NCBI GenBank assembly: GCA_036003705.1
Contig: DASYSE010000111.1
Span: 1-18,876, forward strand
DNA: 18,876 nucleotides
From: CALGFH01 sp036003705
GTDB taxonomy: Bacteria; Actinomycetota; CALGFH01
Direction: 5' to 3'
Notes under the pieces: model-generated
Told to the model about the DNA's origin: nothing
Database searches by the model: none
Seen by the model: the letters and a program-made list of their open reading frames with translations, nothing else
Made by a program: the position numbers and the translations under genes
Shown here: positions 7,045 to 13,081 of the stretch, in pieces
Layout of the letters: each line of letters begins with the position of its first letter
How positions within the stretch are numbered: position 1 is the first letter of the stretch

Positions 7045-7428
7045 CTATCGCTTGGCGATCTGGATCAGGTTGCCGCAGGTGTCGTCGAGCACCGCCGTCG
7101 TCACACCGCCCATCTCGAGCGGCTCCTGCGTGAACCGGACGCCGAGGCGGCGTAGCCGCTCGAACTCGGCGTGCACGTCGTCGACGGCGAACGAGGTGGC
7201 CGGGATCCCGTCGGCCGCCAGCGCTGCCTTGAACGGCCCGGCGGCCGGGTGGGCGTCGGGTTCCAGGAGCAGCTCCGGGCCTTGAGGGTCGTCGGGAGAC
7301 ACGACGGTGAGCCAGCGCGCCTCGCCGACGGGGATGTCGGTCTTCTTCACGAACCCGAGGACGTCGGTGTAGAACCGCAGCGCCTTCTCCTGGTCGTCCA
7401 CCAGCACCGAGGTGAGGTAGATCCTCAT
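7045..7428 (-). CDS. VOC superfamily (glyoxalase-like) protein
   Basis: A 127-aa vicinal-oxygen-chelate protein with two beta-alpha-beta-beta-beta modules. It shows YLTSVLVDDQEKALRFYTDV and LGF in the first module, WLTVVSPDDPQGPELLLEP, then the second module VDDVHAEFERLRRLGVRFTQ and the terminal TTAVLDDTCGNLIQI. This pattern (often annotated glyoxalase/bleomycin resistance/extradiol dioxygenase) is common next to ArsR regulators. The expected second-module Glu is not at the usual D-P-x-G-N position (here DDTCGNLI), so the enzymatic role is open. The ATG has AAGGAG 7 nt upstream and overlaps the ArsR stop codon as ATGA, so translation is coupled. It is expected to be repressed by the ArsR protein through the palindrome at 7723-7746. 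Confidence 0.9.
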   Translation of the reverse strand: MRIYLTSVLVDDQEKALRFYTDVLGFVKKTDIPVGEARWLTVVSPDDPQGPELLLEPDAHPAAGPFKAALAADGIPATSFAVDDVHAEFERLRRLGVRFTQEPLEMGGVTTAVLDDTCGNLIQIAKR

Positions 7429-7712
7429 CTGCTGCTCCTTCCGCGGCTGGGTCGCCACCGCTCGAGGATCGTCTCGAGCGGCTGGGTGTCGAGGTGGTGG
7501 AACTTGTACCTGCCCTGCCTCCTGGTCTTGACGAGGCCCGCCGACTCCAGGACGTCGAGGTGCTGGGAGATCGCCTGTCGCGACGAGCCCAGTCCGTGCT
7601 TGGTCGCGAGCCGGGTGCAGAGCTCGAACAGCGTCTGCCCGTCCCGCTCGCTGAGCTCGTCGAGGATCGCCCTCCTCGTGGGGTCGGCGAGTGCCCGATA
7701 CACGTCGCTCAC
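7425..7712 (-). CDS. ArsR/SmtB-family transcriptional regulator
   Basis: A 95-aa winged-helix repressor. It opens VSDVYRALADPTRRAILDEL, which is the classic ArsR N-terminus, followed by LFELCTRLATKHGLGSSRQA, the recognition helix region RQAISQHLDVLESAGLV, and the beta-wing VKTRRQGRYKFHHL. No metal-binding CxC is present at the alpha3 site, so it is of the non-metal type that often controls VOC or SRPBCC enzymes. The GTG at 7712 is chosen because it exactly begins the family homology and sits 7 nt after a -10 TATACT, making a leaderless transcript; the in-frame TTG at 7730 would add six residues inside the operator. The stop overlaps the VOC start (ATGA). Autoregulation through the 24-bp palindrome is inferred. 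Confidence 0.92.
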   Translation of the reverse strand: MSDVYRALADPTRRAILDELSERDGQTLFELCTRLATKHGLGSSRQAISQHLDVLESAGLVKTRRQGRYKFHHLDTQPLETILERWRPSRGRSSR

Positions 7713-7719
7713 GACCAGC

Positions 7720-7749
7720 AGTATAGGCAAGTAGCGACTTGCCTATCAA
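7720..7749 (-). promoter_or_regulatory. Leaderless promoter of the arsR-VOC operon
   Basis: On the minus strand, TTGATA (7749-7744) and TATACT (7725-7720) are separated by 18 bp. Seven bases after the -10 box comes the GTG start of ArsR, so the predicted transcript begins at or one base from the start codon and has no Shine-Dalgarno. The operator palindrome fills the spacer between the two boxes. Confidence 0.65.
7723..7746. promoter_or_regulatory. ArsR operator palindrome
   Basis: Perfect 10-bp inverted repeat, ATAGGCAAGT and ACTTGCCTAT, with a 4-bp centre AGCG. It sits between the -35 and -10 boxes of the arsR promoter, the usual place for an ArsR-family autorepressor dimer to block RNA polymerase. 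Binding by this particular ArsR is inferred from position. Confidence 0.72.
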
Positions 7750-7892
7750 CCAACCCTGGCCTGGCCCGTGGGTCAGCTCAGCTGGGCTGCCCGTCGTCGA
7801 TGGCGGGTGGGCCGCCCGGTATCGCCACGTCGCCAGTCCACGGACCGCCCCAGGCGGTTCGACTCCTACTCAACGGCAAGTCCGGAGACGCC

Positions 7893-7911
7893 GGCGCAGC
7901 TCGCACGCGCC
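7893..7911 (-). terminator. Candidate terminator downstream of the peroxiredoxin gene
   Basis: GGCGC and GCGCC form a stem with a 9-nt loop about 29 nt past the peroxiredoxin stop, with further GC pairing around it. There is no T-tract. The surrounding 7750-7939 stretch (about 190 nt) has no recognisable gene. Confidence 0.25.
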
Positions 7912-7939
7912 ATACCGGCGAGCGTCGCGGGACGCCACC

Positions 7940-8410
7940 TCAGACCTTGGGGCCGAGCGCTTGGAGGACCTTGGCGGCGTGGCCGTCGGCCTTGACGTTG
8001 TGCCAGGCCCGCTCGATGCGGCCCTGCTCGTCGACCAGGAAGGTCGAGCGGAGCACCCCGATGCTGGTCTGACCGTACCTGGTCTTCTCGCCCCAGGCGC
8101 CGTAGGCGTTCATGACCTGGTGGTCGGCGTCGGTCAGCAGTGGGAACTGGAGGCCGTACTTGTTGCGGAAGCGCTGGTGGCTCTGGGCGTCGTCGCGGGA
8201 GATGCCGATGACCGGCACGCCGGCGGCCTGGAAGGCGGCCAGGTTGTCGTTGAACTGGCACGCCTCGCGGGTACAGCCCGGGGTATCGTCCGCGGGATAG
8301 AAGTAGACGAGCACCTTGGCGCCCTTGAAGTCCTCTAGCGACACCGGGTTGCCGTCCTGGTCGGGCAGGGTGAACTCCGGCGCCTGCGCGCCCTCCTCGA
8401 GCTTGGCCAT
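7940..8410 (-). CDS. bcp: Thioredoxin-dependent thiol peroxidase, BCP type
   Basis: A 156-aa peroxiredoxin of the BCP/PrxQ group, which reduces hydrogen peroxide and organic hydroperoxides using thioredoxin in the cytosol. The peroxidatic Cys is at about residue 46 in YPADDTPGCTREACQF, and the resolving Cys at 51 has the C-x4-C spacing of E. coli BCP, so both catalytic cysteines are present. The downstream blocks VIGISRDDAQSHQRFRNKYG, FPLLTDAD, RSTFLVDEQGRI and AWHNVKADGHAAKVL match the family. The ATG at 8410 has GGAGGG 7-8 nt upstream; an in-frame start at 8425 lacks this. The gene is about 40 nt downstream of the EamA transporter, so co-transcription is possible. Confidence 0.96.
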   Translation of the reverse strand: MAKLEEGAQAPEFTLPDQDGNPVSLEDFKGAKVLVYFYPADDTPGCTREACQFNDNLAAFQAAGVPVIGISRDDAQSHQRFRNKYGLQFPLLTDADHQVMNAYGAWGEKTRYGQTSIGVLRSTFLVDEQGRIERAWHNVKADGHAAKVLQALGPKV

Positions 8411-8452
8411 CGGCGGTCCCTCCATCGGTCGGTCGGGCTTCGACTGTAGCGG

Positions 8453-9376
8453 CTACGCGGCCGCCTGGGCGGCGGACACGGCCACGGTGCCGAGCAGGGC
8501 GAGGACGGCGCCGGCGGCCTGGGGGCCGCTGGGCCGCTCGGCGGTCAGGGCGCGGGCGAGCAGGGCCGTGACCACAGGGGCAAGCGAGGCCAGGACGCTG
8601 ACCACGGCCAGGTCGCCGCGGGTCACGGCATAGGCCAGGAAGCTGTCGCCGCACAGGTTGAGCACGGTCAGGAGGGCGACCGGGAGCAGCAGTGCCCGCT
8701 CCGGGATGCCGAGGCCGCGCCGCCCCCGCGACCGCAGCGCGCCGGCCAGGGTGGTCGGCAGCGCGCCGAGCTGGACACCGAGGGCGACCCAGAGGACGCC
8801 CCCGCCGGCGGCGACGCCGCCCTGGTCGACGGCGACGAAGAACAGCCCGAACAGCAACGCCGCGAGCAGGGCGAGCAGGACCGGGAGGGGCGGGCGGGGC
8901 AGGACGCCGGCTCGGCGGCCGGGCGCCGGCGGACCGTGCCAGGTCGGCGCCGGCACCGCCTCGTGCTGGTCGCCGGCGGCCAGCGAGGTCACCGCGATCC
9001 CGGCCAGCACCATGACCAGGCCGGCCATGGCCACCGCGCTCGGCCGCTCCCCCCTTGCCAGATCGACCACCAGCGGCACCACGGCCCCGGTGGACGCCAG
9101 TGGCGCGACGATGGCCGCCTGGCCGGTGGCCAGGGCCTGGTAGTAGGCGACCAGCCCAGCCGCTCCGACCGCGCCCGCCGCCGTCCCCCAGACCAGCCCG
9201 GCCCCGCTGTAGGGCTGGCTGACCACCAGCACCACCACCAGCAGGACGACACCCTGCAGGGCCTGGCTGCAGAACACGAGCAGGACCGGCGCCACCCGCT
9301 TGGCGACGCGGCTGGCAAGGAAGTCGCTGACGCCGTAGCCGACGCTGCTGCCGAGGGCCAGCAGGATGGCGATCAT
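8453..9376 (-). CDS. EamA/DMT-family transporter
   Basis: A 307-aa membrane protein of the drug/metabolite transporter superfamily with two EamA repeats of about five transmembrane helices each. The first runs from MIAILLALGSSVGYGVSDFL to the ITSLAAGD region; the second covers VLLALLAALLFGLFFVAVDQ to the C-terminal LLGTVAVSAAQAAA. A hydrophilic Pro/Ala-rich loop (about residues 137-165) separates them. Conserved features include the paired AYYQALATGQAAIVAPLAST and AYAVTRGDLAVVSVLASLAP, which are the repeated motif of the fold. The substrate is unknown; family members export amino acids, purines or metabolites. The ATG start lacks a good Shine-Dalgarno. A 32-bp palindrome with an SOS-box core lies 53 nt upstream and could influence it. 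Confidence 0.9.
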   Translation of the reverse strand: MIAILLALGSSVGYGVSDFLASRVAKRVAPVLLVFCSQALQGVVLLVVVLVVSQPYSGAGLVWGTAAGAVGAAGLVAYYQALATGQAAIVAPLASTGAVVPLVVDLARGERPSAVAMAGLVMVLAGIAVTSLAAGDQHEAVPAPTWHGPPAPGRRAGVLPRPPLPVLLALLAALLFGLFFVAVDQGGVAAGGGVLWVALGVQLGALPTTLAGALRSRGRRGLGIPERALLLPVALLTVLNLCGDSFLAYAVTRGDLAVVSVLASLAPVVTALLARALTAERPSGPQAAGAVLALLGTVAVSAAQAAA

Positions 9377-9428
9377 GCCGGGAGCCTACCGGGCGGGCCG
9401 GCCTCGACCTCCCGCCATGCCGAACGGT

Positions 9429-9460
9429 CCGATTGCTCGAACACCTGTTCGAGCAATCGG
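9429..9460. promoter_or_regulatory. 32-bp perfect palindrome containing an actinobacterial SOS-box (LexA) core
   Basis: Two perfect 15-bp arms (left CCGATTGCTCGAACA) flank the dinucleotide CC. The centre reads TCGAAC-ACCT-GTTCGA (9437-9452), which fits the mycobacterial/actinobacterial LexA consensus TCGAAC-N4-GTTCGA exactly. It sits 53 nt upstream of the EamA start and overlaps the 5' edge of the broken VOC gene. The symmetry beyond the LexA core also permits a long hairpin. Confidence 0.6.
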
Positions 9461-9578
9461 GGAGCTGCGCGGGCGCGGGGTCGAGTTCACCGAGGAGTCG
9501 TCCGAGCAGGCCTGGGGCCGCTGTGCCCGGTTCTAGGACCCGGACGGCAGCGAGCACGGCCTGATGGAGCGAGCCTGA
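9459..9578 (+). pseudogene. C-terminal remnant of a VOC (glyoxalase) gene
   Basis: In the plus frame, GELRGRGVEFTEESSEQAWG is followed by RCARF, an in-frame TAG at 9534, then DPDGSEHGLMERA and a stop at 9576. This is the typical C-terminal module of a VOC protein (…RGVEFTEEP.EQ.WG..A.F.DPDGNEH.L…). The N-terminal half is missing and the conserved position before DPDG is a stop codon. No start or Shine-Dalgarno is seen. The break coincides with the palindrome at 9429-9460. Confidence 0.68.
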
Positions 9579-9579
9579 T

Positions 9580-10245
9580 TCAGCGGGCGGTGGCGGTGCC
9601 GGGGCTGGAACGGCGGCGCAGCAGCAGCGCGCCCCCGACGGTCAGGAGCAGCAGCAGCCCGAGCCCGGCGGCAACCCGCGGCCAGACGGCCGGCCCCGGG
9701 GACGGGGCCGCCGGCGCCAGGGCGGCCGGGGCGGCCGGCGCCGGGGCGGCCGCGGCGGCCAGGGGCTGGCGGCTGGGCAGGCCGAGCGAGATCAGGTGCT
9801 GGCGCAGGCTGTCGCCGGCGCGGTACCAGCCGCCCCTGGTCCGGCTCTCGAGCACCGGCTGCCCGGCCTCCATGTAGGTCAGCGGTCCGCCGGCCGCGTA
9901 CGGCCACACCGACTGGCGGACCGTGTCGTCGGTGCCCTGGCCGTTCGGGAAGATCCAGGTGATCGTGTAGCGGGGCCCGCGGCGGCCGGTCGGCGCGGCC
10001 TCCAGCACCCCGCCCGGCCCGGGGTCGAACAGCAGCGCGAACACGCCGGCCTGGTCGGCCAGGTTGGCCAGGCCGGTGCCGCTGCCCGGCTCGCCCTCGC
10101 CCTTCAAGGTGATCGGGCCGCCGGGCAGCCCGCCGGATCCGCCGCCGGAGATGGTCGCCGCCGACGCGCCCTTGGCCTGGGCGGCCGTCGGGACCGCGAC
10201 CAGCAGGACGGCGAGGGCGAGCACGGCCAGCATACGACGCTTCAT
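9580..10245 (-). CDS. Exported, C-terminally membrane-anchored protein of unknown function
   Basis: A 221-aa protein with a clear Sec signal peptide (MKRRMLAVLALAVLLVAVPT, then an AQA-type cleavage site). The extracellular portion covers about residues 26-160, followed by an Ala/Pro-rich stalk (162-187) and a C-terminal membrane helix (VAAGLGLLLLLTVGGALLL, about 191-209) with a short RRRSS tail, so it is a type I anchored surface protein. The outer domain contains FALLFDPGPGGV, YTITWIFPNGQG, VRQSVWPYAAGGPLTYMEAG and GWYRAGDSLRQHLISLGLP. The ITWIFPNG and QSVWPYA pattern is reminiscent of uncharacterised actinobacterial exported proteins, but I do not recognise a named domain. The ATG at 10245 is preceded by AAAGGGG. 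It is flanked by the L,D-transpeptidase, which may hint at an envelope role. Confidence 0.82.
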   Translation of the reverse strand: MKRRMLAVLALAVLLVAVPTAAQAKGASAATISGGGSGGLPGGPITLKGEGEPGSGTGLANLADQAGVFALLFDPGPGGVLEAAPTGRRGPRYTITWIFPNGQGTDDTVRQSVWPYAAGGPLTYMEAGQPVLESRTRGGWYRAGDSLRQHLISLGLPSRQPLAAAAAPAPAAPAALAPAAPSPGPAVWPRVAAGLGLLLLLTVGGALLLRRRSSPGTATAR

Positions 10246-10287
10246 CGGAGAGCCCCTTTCCCGGTGTCCGACTTCAACCCTGGTACA

Positions 10288-10312
10288 CCGGGAACCACCG
10301 ACCGGTTCCCGG
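10288..10312. promoter_or_regulatory. Inverted repeat upstream of the exported-protein gene
   Basis: A perfect 9-bp inverted repeat (CCGGGAACC, 7-nt spacer, GGTTCCCGG) lies 43 nt upstream of the ATG at 10245. It may be an operator or a hairpin in the long spacer (10246-10443) behind the L,D-transpeptidase gene. No promoter boxes are convincing here. Confidence 0.3.
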
Positions 10313-10425
10313 CCCTGGAGCACGTTGCTGCCGTGCAGGTCGAGAAGGCGGCGACCCGGCTCGGGTCGGTGGAGGTCACGATCCTCGCAGCCACACGGGC
10401 ACGGGATGAGGTTCGGGGCATGCGT

Positions 10426-10438
10426 GGGGCTCGGCCCC
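10426..10438 (-). terminator. GC hairpin after the L,D-transpeptidase gene
   Basis: GGGGC and GCCCC with a 3-nt loop, six bases beyond the stop of the L,D-transpeptidase gene. The position fits a terminator; no T-tract is present. Confidence 0.35.
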
Positions 10439-10443
10439 CTGCA

Positions 10444-11295
10444 TCATGATCGGTAGACCAGCATCGGGGTGCCGACCGGGAGCCTGTCGAACCAGCGGTC
10501 CATGGCGGCGGTGGTGATGCGGATGCAGCCGTGGCTGGCCGGGAACGGCGGCACCGAGGGGGCGCCGTGCAATGCGTAGCCGCCGGTGAAGTAGGCCGGC
10601 CGGTAGAGCAGGCCGAGCTCGCTCTTGCGCCAGGCGTCGATCTTGCGCTGGATCTGGAAGCTGCCGAGCGGGGTCACGGCCAGCCGGACGTCGCCCTCGA
10701 CCACGTAGGTCTGGCCGGAGGCCGACGAGGCGTCCAGGACCTCCTGGATCTTGCCGTCTTTGACCAGGTAGACGACCTGGAGGGTGAGGTCGGCCTCGAC
10801 GTGGAAGCCGGCCTTGCCGGAGCGGGGACGGGGCACGCGGGGGCGCTGGAGCGCCTTACGGGTGACCGGGCCGACCACGCCGTCGCGGGCCAGCCGGTTG
10901 ACCTTCTGGAAGGCGACCACCGCGTGGTGGGTCTCGGGGCCGAACCGGCCGTCGGCCTCCTGGACCTGGTAGCCCAGCTCGTGCAGGCGACGCTGGAGGG
11001 CCTTGACGGCGGCACCCTCGGCGCCGGACCTGAGCGTGGCGGGCTCGGCCGGCTTCGGCTTGGTGGTGGTGGTCGGGGCGGCGGTGGTCGTCGGCGCCGC
11101 GGTGGTCGGAGCCGCCGTCGTCGGGGTCGCGGTTGTCGGCGCGGCCGTGGTGGGCGCGGCCGTGGTGGGCGCGGCCTCCGCCAGGTCCTCCCCGCCGCCA
11201 GCCGAGCAGGCGGCCAGCGCCAGGGCCAGGGCGGCGGCCAGCCCGACCGAGGCCATGGCGGCCATGCCGCGCACGCCGCGGCCGCTCCCTGCCAT
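10444..11295 (-). CDS. Lipoprotein L,D-transpeptidase with peptidoglycan-binding domain
   Basis: A 283-aa envelope enzyme that forms 3-3 cross-links in peptidoglycan or ligates similar peptides. The N-terminus ends in a lipobox (LALAAC, Cys 30). Then comes a Thr/Ala/Pro linker of repeated APTTA units (about 41-80), a PG_binding_1 domain (about 87-150; GAAVKALQRRLHELGYQVQE, DGRFGPET, VGPVTRKALQ) and a YkuD catalytic domain (about 164-282). The catalytic signature is complete: ALHGAPSVPPFPASHGCIRI, with His 243, His 255 and Cys 257. An ATG at 11295 is used; GGGAGG abuts it, so a downstream start (GTG or ATG near 11265-11274) is possible but the lipobox is unaffected. The gene is probably separate from aidB, because a long stem-loop lies between them. 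Confidence 0.92.
   Translation of the reverse strand: MAGSGRGVRGMAAMASVGLAAALALALAACSAGGGEDLAEAAPTTAAPTTAAPTTATPTTAAPTTAAPTTTAAPTTTTKPKPAEPATLRSGAEGAAVKALQRRLHELGYQVQEADGRFGPETHHAVVAFQKVNRLARDGVVGPVTRKALQRPRVPRPRSGKAGFHVEADLTLQVVYLVKDGKIQEVLDASSASGQTYVVEGDVRLAVTPLGSFQIQRKIDAWRKSELGLLYRPAYFTGGYALHGAPSVPPFPASHGCIRITTAAMDRWFDRLPVGTPMLVYRS
11060..11175. repeat. Tandem repeat coding the Pro/Thr/Ala linker
   Basis: Imperfect tandem units of about 15 bp (GGTGGTCGGCGCGGC-type) encode APTTA repeats in the L,D-transpeptidase linker. The copy number could vary between strains. It explains a strongly repetitive stretch that is not a CRISPR array. Confidence 0.6.
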
Positions 11296-11345
11296 CCTCC
11301 CACCCCCGATCCGTCGACTTCTGCGCGTGCTTCCAGCTGTACCAG

Positions 11346-11387
11346 GGCAACCGTTCCCGCGCCGTATCGAGCCGGTAACGGTTTGCC
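11346..11387 (-). terminator. Long stem-loop directly after aidB
   Basis: GGCAACCGTT (11346-11355) pairs with AACGGTTTGCC (11377-11387) with a single bulge; extra CCG/CGG pairing is possible in the loop. The stem starts immediately next to the aidB stop codon (11388). It is the best terminator candidate of the window, although without a T-tract. Confidence 0.5.
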
Positions 11388-13037
11388 TCAGGCCACCTTG
11401 GGGGTGCTTCGCTCCACGATCGCGGCCAGGTCCAGGCCGGGCGGCAGGGTGCCGAACGCCGCCCCGCGGTCGCCGCCGAGCCGCGACGCGCAGAAGGCGT
11501 CGGCCACCGCCGGGTGGCCATGGCGGACCAGCAGCCCGCCCTGGAGGACCACGGCCAGCCGCTCGACCAGCCGCCGGGCGCCGGCCTCCACCCAGGCCGG
11601 GTCGGCGGCGGCCGCGCCCAGCTCGCGTTCGAGGGCGGCCGCGGCCAGGTCCAGCCGGGTGTCGGCTCCCCTGGCCGGCGCGACCTCCTCCAGCAGGGCG
11701 GCCACGGCCTCGGGCCGCCTGGCCAGGACCCGCAGCACATCCAGGCAGTTGACGTTGCCCGCGCCCTCCCAGATCGAGTTGAACGGCGCCTCCCGGTACA
11801 GCCGAGGCAGCCCGCTCTCCTCGACATACCCGTTGCCGCCAAGGCATTCCAGCGCCTCGGCGGCCACCGCCGGGGCCCGCTTGCACACCCAGTACTTGGC
11901 CACCGCGGTGGCCAGCCGGCACAGGGCGGCCTCGGCGGCGTCGCCCGCCGCCCGATCGAAGGCGCCGGCCACCCGCATCGCCAGCATGGTGGAGGCCTCG
12001 GCCTCGACGGCCAGGTCGGCCAGCACGTTGGCCATCAGCGGCTGGTCCGCCAGGCGGCGCCCGAACGCGCTTCGGTGCGCGGCGTGATGGGTGGCCTGGG
12101 CGACCGCCTGGCGCATCAGCGCCGCCGAGCCGACGACACAGTCGAGGCGGGTGTGGTTGACCATCTCCAGGATGACGGTCAGGCCGCGGCCCCGCTCCCC
12201 GACCAGCCAGCCCACCGCGCCGTCCAGCTCGACCTCGGCCGAGGCGTTGGCCCGGTTGCCGAGCTTGTCCTTGAGCCGCTGCAGGTGGAAGCGGTTGCGG
12301 GCGCCGTCGGGCAGCACCCGTGGGACCAGGAAGCAGGACAGCCCGTCCGGGGCCCGGGCCAGGACCATGAAGGCGTCGCTCATCGGCGCCGAGCAGAACC
12401 ACTTGTGGCCGGTCAGCAGCCACTGGCCGTCCAGGCCGGCCGGCGCCGCCGTGGTGGTGTTCGCACGGACGTCGGAGCCGCCCTGCTTCTCGGTCATGGC
12501 CATGCCGCACAGCGCCCCGGCCTTGGCCGTCACCGGGGACAGGCCGGGGTCGTAGGCGAGCGTGGTCAGCTTCGGCTCCCAGGCCGCGGCCAGATCTGGC
12601 TCGGCCCGCAGCGCCGGCACGGCGGCGAAGGTCATGCTGACCGGGCAGCCGTGGCCGGCCTCCACCTGGGTCCAGCAGTAGAACCCGGCAGCCCTCGCCA
12701 CCTGGGCGCCCGGCCTCGGCTCGCGCCAGGGGGCGGCGTGCAGGCCGTGCTCGACCGCCGTGCCCAGCAGCCGGTGCCAGGCCGGGTGGAACACGACCTC
12801 GTCGACGCGCCGGCCGTAGCGGTCGTGGCTGCGCAGCACCGGCGGGTTGGCGTCGGCGGCCTGGCCCCAGGCGATCGTCTCCTCGCCGCCGGCGAGGACA
12901 CCCAGCGCCCGGACCCGCTCCTGCGCCCAACCGGCTCCCTCCCGGTGCAGCGCCTGGGCCAGCACCGGGTCGGCATCGTAGAGGTCGTAGCCGTGCAGCG
13001 GCGGCGGCTGGTTCAGCACCTGGTGGGTCGGCGGCAC
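11388..13037 (-). CDS. aidB: AidB-like acyl-CoA dehydrogenase
   Basis: A 549-aa FAD-dependent acyl-CoA dehydrogenase of the AidB group (E. coli AidB 541 aa), which is linked to protection of DNA from alkylation and shows weak isovaleryl-CoA dehydrogenase activity. The N-terminus THQVLNQPPPLHGYDLYDAD aligns with the E. coli start, followed by HREGAGW. The core has CGMAMTEKQGGSDVRANTTT (about 178-196), TGHKWFCSAPMSDAFMVLA, and the C-terminal ALECLGGNGYVEESGLPRLY, EAPFNSIWEGAGNVNCLDVL. The Glu of IWEG is the family's catalytic-base position. GTG 13037 is preceded by GGGGAG and begins the homology; an in-frame TTG at 13061 would add eight residues. It is 44 nt downstream of the OLD-like ATPase and is likely in the same transcript, behind a hairpin that can hide its ribosome site. 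Confidence 0.93.
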   Translation of the reverse strand: MPPTHQVLNQPPPLHGYDLYDADPVLAQALHREGAGWAQERVRALGVLAGGEETIAWGQAADANPPVLRSHDRYGRRVDEVVFHPAWHRLLGTAVEHGLHAAPWREPRPGAQVARAAGFYCWTQVEAGHGCPVSMTFAAVPALRAEPDLAAAWEPKLTTLAYDPGLSPVTAKAGALCGMAMTEKQGGSDVRANTTTAAPAGLDGQWLLTGHKWFCSAPMSDAFMVLARAPDGLSCFLVPRVLPDGARNRFHLQRLKDKLGNRANASAEVELDGAVGWLVGERGRGLTVILEMVNHTRLDCVVGSAALMRQAVAQATHHAAHRSAFGRRLADQPLMANVLADLAVEAEASTMLAMRVAGAFDRAAGDAAEAALCRLATAVAKYWVCKRAPAVAAEALECLGGNGYVEESGLPRLYREAPFNSIWEGAGNVNCLDVLRVLARRPEAVAALLEEVAPARGADTRLDLAAAALERELGAAAADPAWVEAGARRLVERLAVVLQGGLLVRHGHPAVADAFCASRLGGDRGAAFGTLPPGLDLAAIVERSTPKVA

Positions 13038-13040
13038 GGC

Positions 13041-13076
13041 GGCTCCCCGGCCGGTCGACAAGGTGTGGCCGGAGCC
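13041..13076 (-). promoter_or_regulatory. Hairpin covering the OLD-aidB junction and the aidB ribosome-binding site
   Basis: GGCTCCCCGGCC and GGCCGGAGCC form 10 pairs with a 2-nt bulge around a 14-nt loop. The stem contains the GGGGAG in front of the aidB GTG start, so in the transcript the ribosome site would be paired. It could couple aidB translation to that of the ATPase gene, or act as an attenuator. Confidence 0.4.
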
Positions 13077-13081
13077 CCAGG

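Noticed and set aside
7765..7870. tRNA-like pieces (AGCTCAGCTGGG and GGTTCGACTCC)
   Set aside because: The T-arm does not pair, no acceptor or anticodon stem closes around these words, and no 3' CCA context is seen. Nothing else recognisable lies in 7750-7939.
10288..10312. ECF sigma-factor (GGAAC-type) promoter in the inverted repeat
   Set aside because: GGAACC is present on both strands as part of the palindrome, but no matching -10 motif at the right distance was found.
11060..11175. CRISPR-like short repeats
   Set aside because: The units are adjacent, with no spacers, and encode the APTTA linker of the L,D-transpeptidase in frame.
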